Positions 5,813-6,131 of a DNA stretch of 6,131 nt are shown piece after piece; within the stretch, counting starts at the first letter, position 1; each line of letters begins with the position of its first letter. The position numbers and the translations under genes were made by a program. The notes below the pieces were generated by a model. It worked only from the letters and a program-made list of their open reading frames with translations. It was not told where the DNA came from and did not search any database. Source of the stretch: an uncultured Chloroflexota bacterium (GTDB taxonomy: Bacteria; Chloroflexota; Anaerolineae; Aggregatilineales; Phototrophicaceae); the NCBI GenBank assembly GCA_937870805.1, contig CALMZT010001330.1, forward strand, positions 1 to 6,131, written 5' to 3'.

Positions 5813-6131
5813 GGTGGTGTCGTCGGAGATGAACTTCGGCCAGGTGATGCTGGTGCGCGGGCTGTTCGCGATCGTGCTGGTGGCCGCGTTCGCCTGGCAT
5901 CAGGGCGCGCTGCGTCCGCTGCGCACGCTGATGCTCAAGCCGGTGGCGCTGCGGGTGGTCGGCGAAATCGGCGGCACGATTGGGTTCATGGCGGCGCTGG
6001 CGCATCTGCCGCTCGCCAATACCTCGGCGATCTTCCAGGCGCTGCCGCTGGCGATCACGCTCGGCGCCGCGGTGATCTTCGGCGAGCCGGTCGGATGGCG
6101 GCGCTGGTCGGCGATCGCGGCCGGATTCATC
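5787..6131 (+). CDS. EamA/DMT-family transporter fragment, both ends missing
   Basis: The frame is open to the right edge and reads as a drug/metabolite transporter (EamA, formerly DUF6), an inner-membrane permease usually of about 280-300 residues with ten helices. Recognisable pieces are NDSITKVVSSEMNFGQVMLV (end of helix 1 into helix 2, 5796-5855), the conserved MLVRGLFAIVLV, RVVGEIGGTIGFMAALAHLP with LANTSAIFQALPLAITLGAA (helices 3-4), and GEPVGWRRWSAIAAGFI at the edge (helix 5). About 115 residues are visible, covering roughly the first half except the very N-terminus. No start codon or ribosome binding site precedes the homology; upstream the frame runs antisense into xdhC to a TAG at 5739-5741. 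The GC-rich codons and sequence style resemble alphaproteobacterial members. The substrate is unknown. The gene does not belong to the minus-strand cluster. Confidence 0.85.

Noticed and set aside
5813..5902. Upstream extension of the XdhC frame to the TGA at 5900-5902
   Set aside because: The extra residues contain none of the XdhC N-terminal motifs and are antisense to the transporter, so they are not part of a native xdhC.
5763..6130. Minus-strand open frames at 5763-6005 and 5900-6130
   Set aside because: They are antisense to the EamA transporter reading. Their His/Arg/Gln/Pro-rich translations are typical of the reverse of GC-rich membrane-protein codons.

Overview
The window holds a minus-strand gene cluster built around a molybdenum hydroxylase of the xanthine dehydrogenase (XDH) family. 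A foreign-looking fragment is attached at its right end. Base composition is roughly half G+C up to about position 5800. The gene families suggest an environmental bacterium: a FAD/2Fe-2S fusion subunit, a DUF4230 membrane protein, a metallophosphoesterase without the motif I histidine, and a HEAT-repeat protein. I infer Chloroflexota (Anaerolineae-like) with moderate confidence; no rRNA or marker gene confirms it.

Layout in transcription order (minus strand, right to left). A 5'-truncated xdhC-like gene (5812-5135) encodes the maturation factor that delivers molybdenum cofactor to XDH-type enzymes. A 270-bp spacer follows (4863-5134), with three consecutive small hairpins, a three-copy heptamer repeat and a possible promoter. 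Next come a metallophosphoesterase (4862-4242) and an overlapping HEAT-repeat gene (4249-3821). After a 129-bp spacer there is a DUF4230 membrane-anchored protein (3691-3038). Then the XDH structural genes begin: a fused FAD plus 2Fe-2S subunit (2977-1562), a two-helix membrane protein starting 1 bp after it (1560-1198), a 135-bp spacer with a hairpin, and the molybdopterin-binding subunit (from 1062, running off the left edge).

How they work together: the FAD/2Fe-2S protein and the molybdopterin subunit should form one hydroxylase that oxidises an unknown N-heterocycle or aldehyde. Electrons would pass from molybdenum through two 2Fe-2S clusters to FAD. XdhC would insert the cofactor. The membrane protein between the two subunit genes may be a membrane partner, but nothing in its sequence proves that. 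No link between the metallophosphoesterase/HEAT pair and the hydroxylase can be read from the sequence.

Right end: from about 5790 to 6131 the plus strand encodes part of an EamA/DMT-family transporter, at roughly two-thirds to 70% G+C and alphaproteobacterial in style. It meets the xdhC remnant head-to-head across about 20-26 bases that fit both genes in opposite strands. Both genes lose their 5' ends at this point. The likeliest explanation is a metagenome assembly chimera; a real recombination is the alternative.
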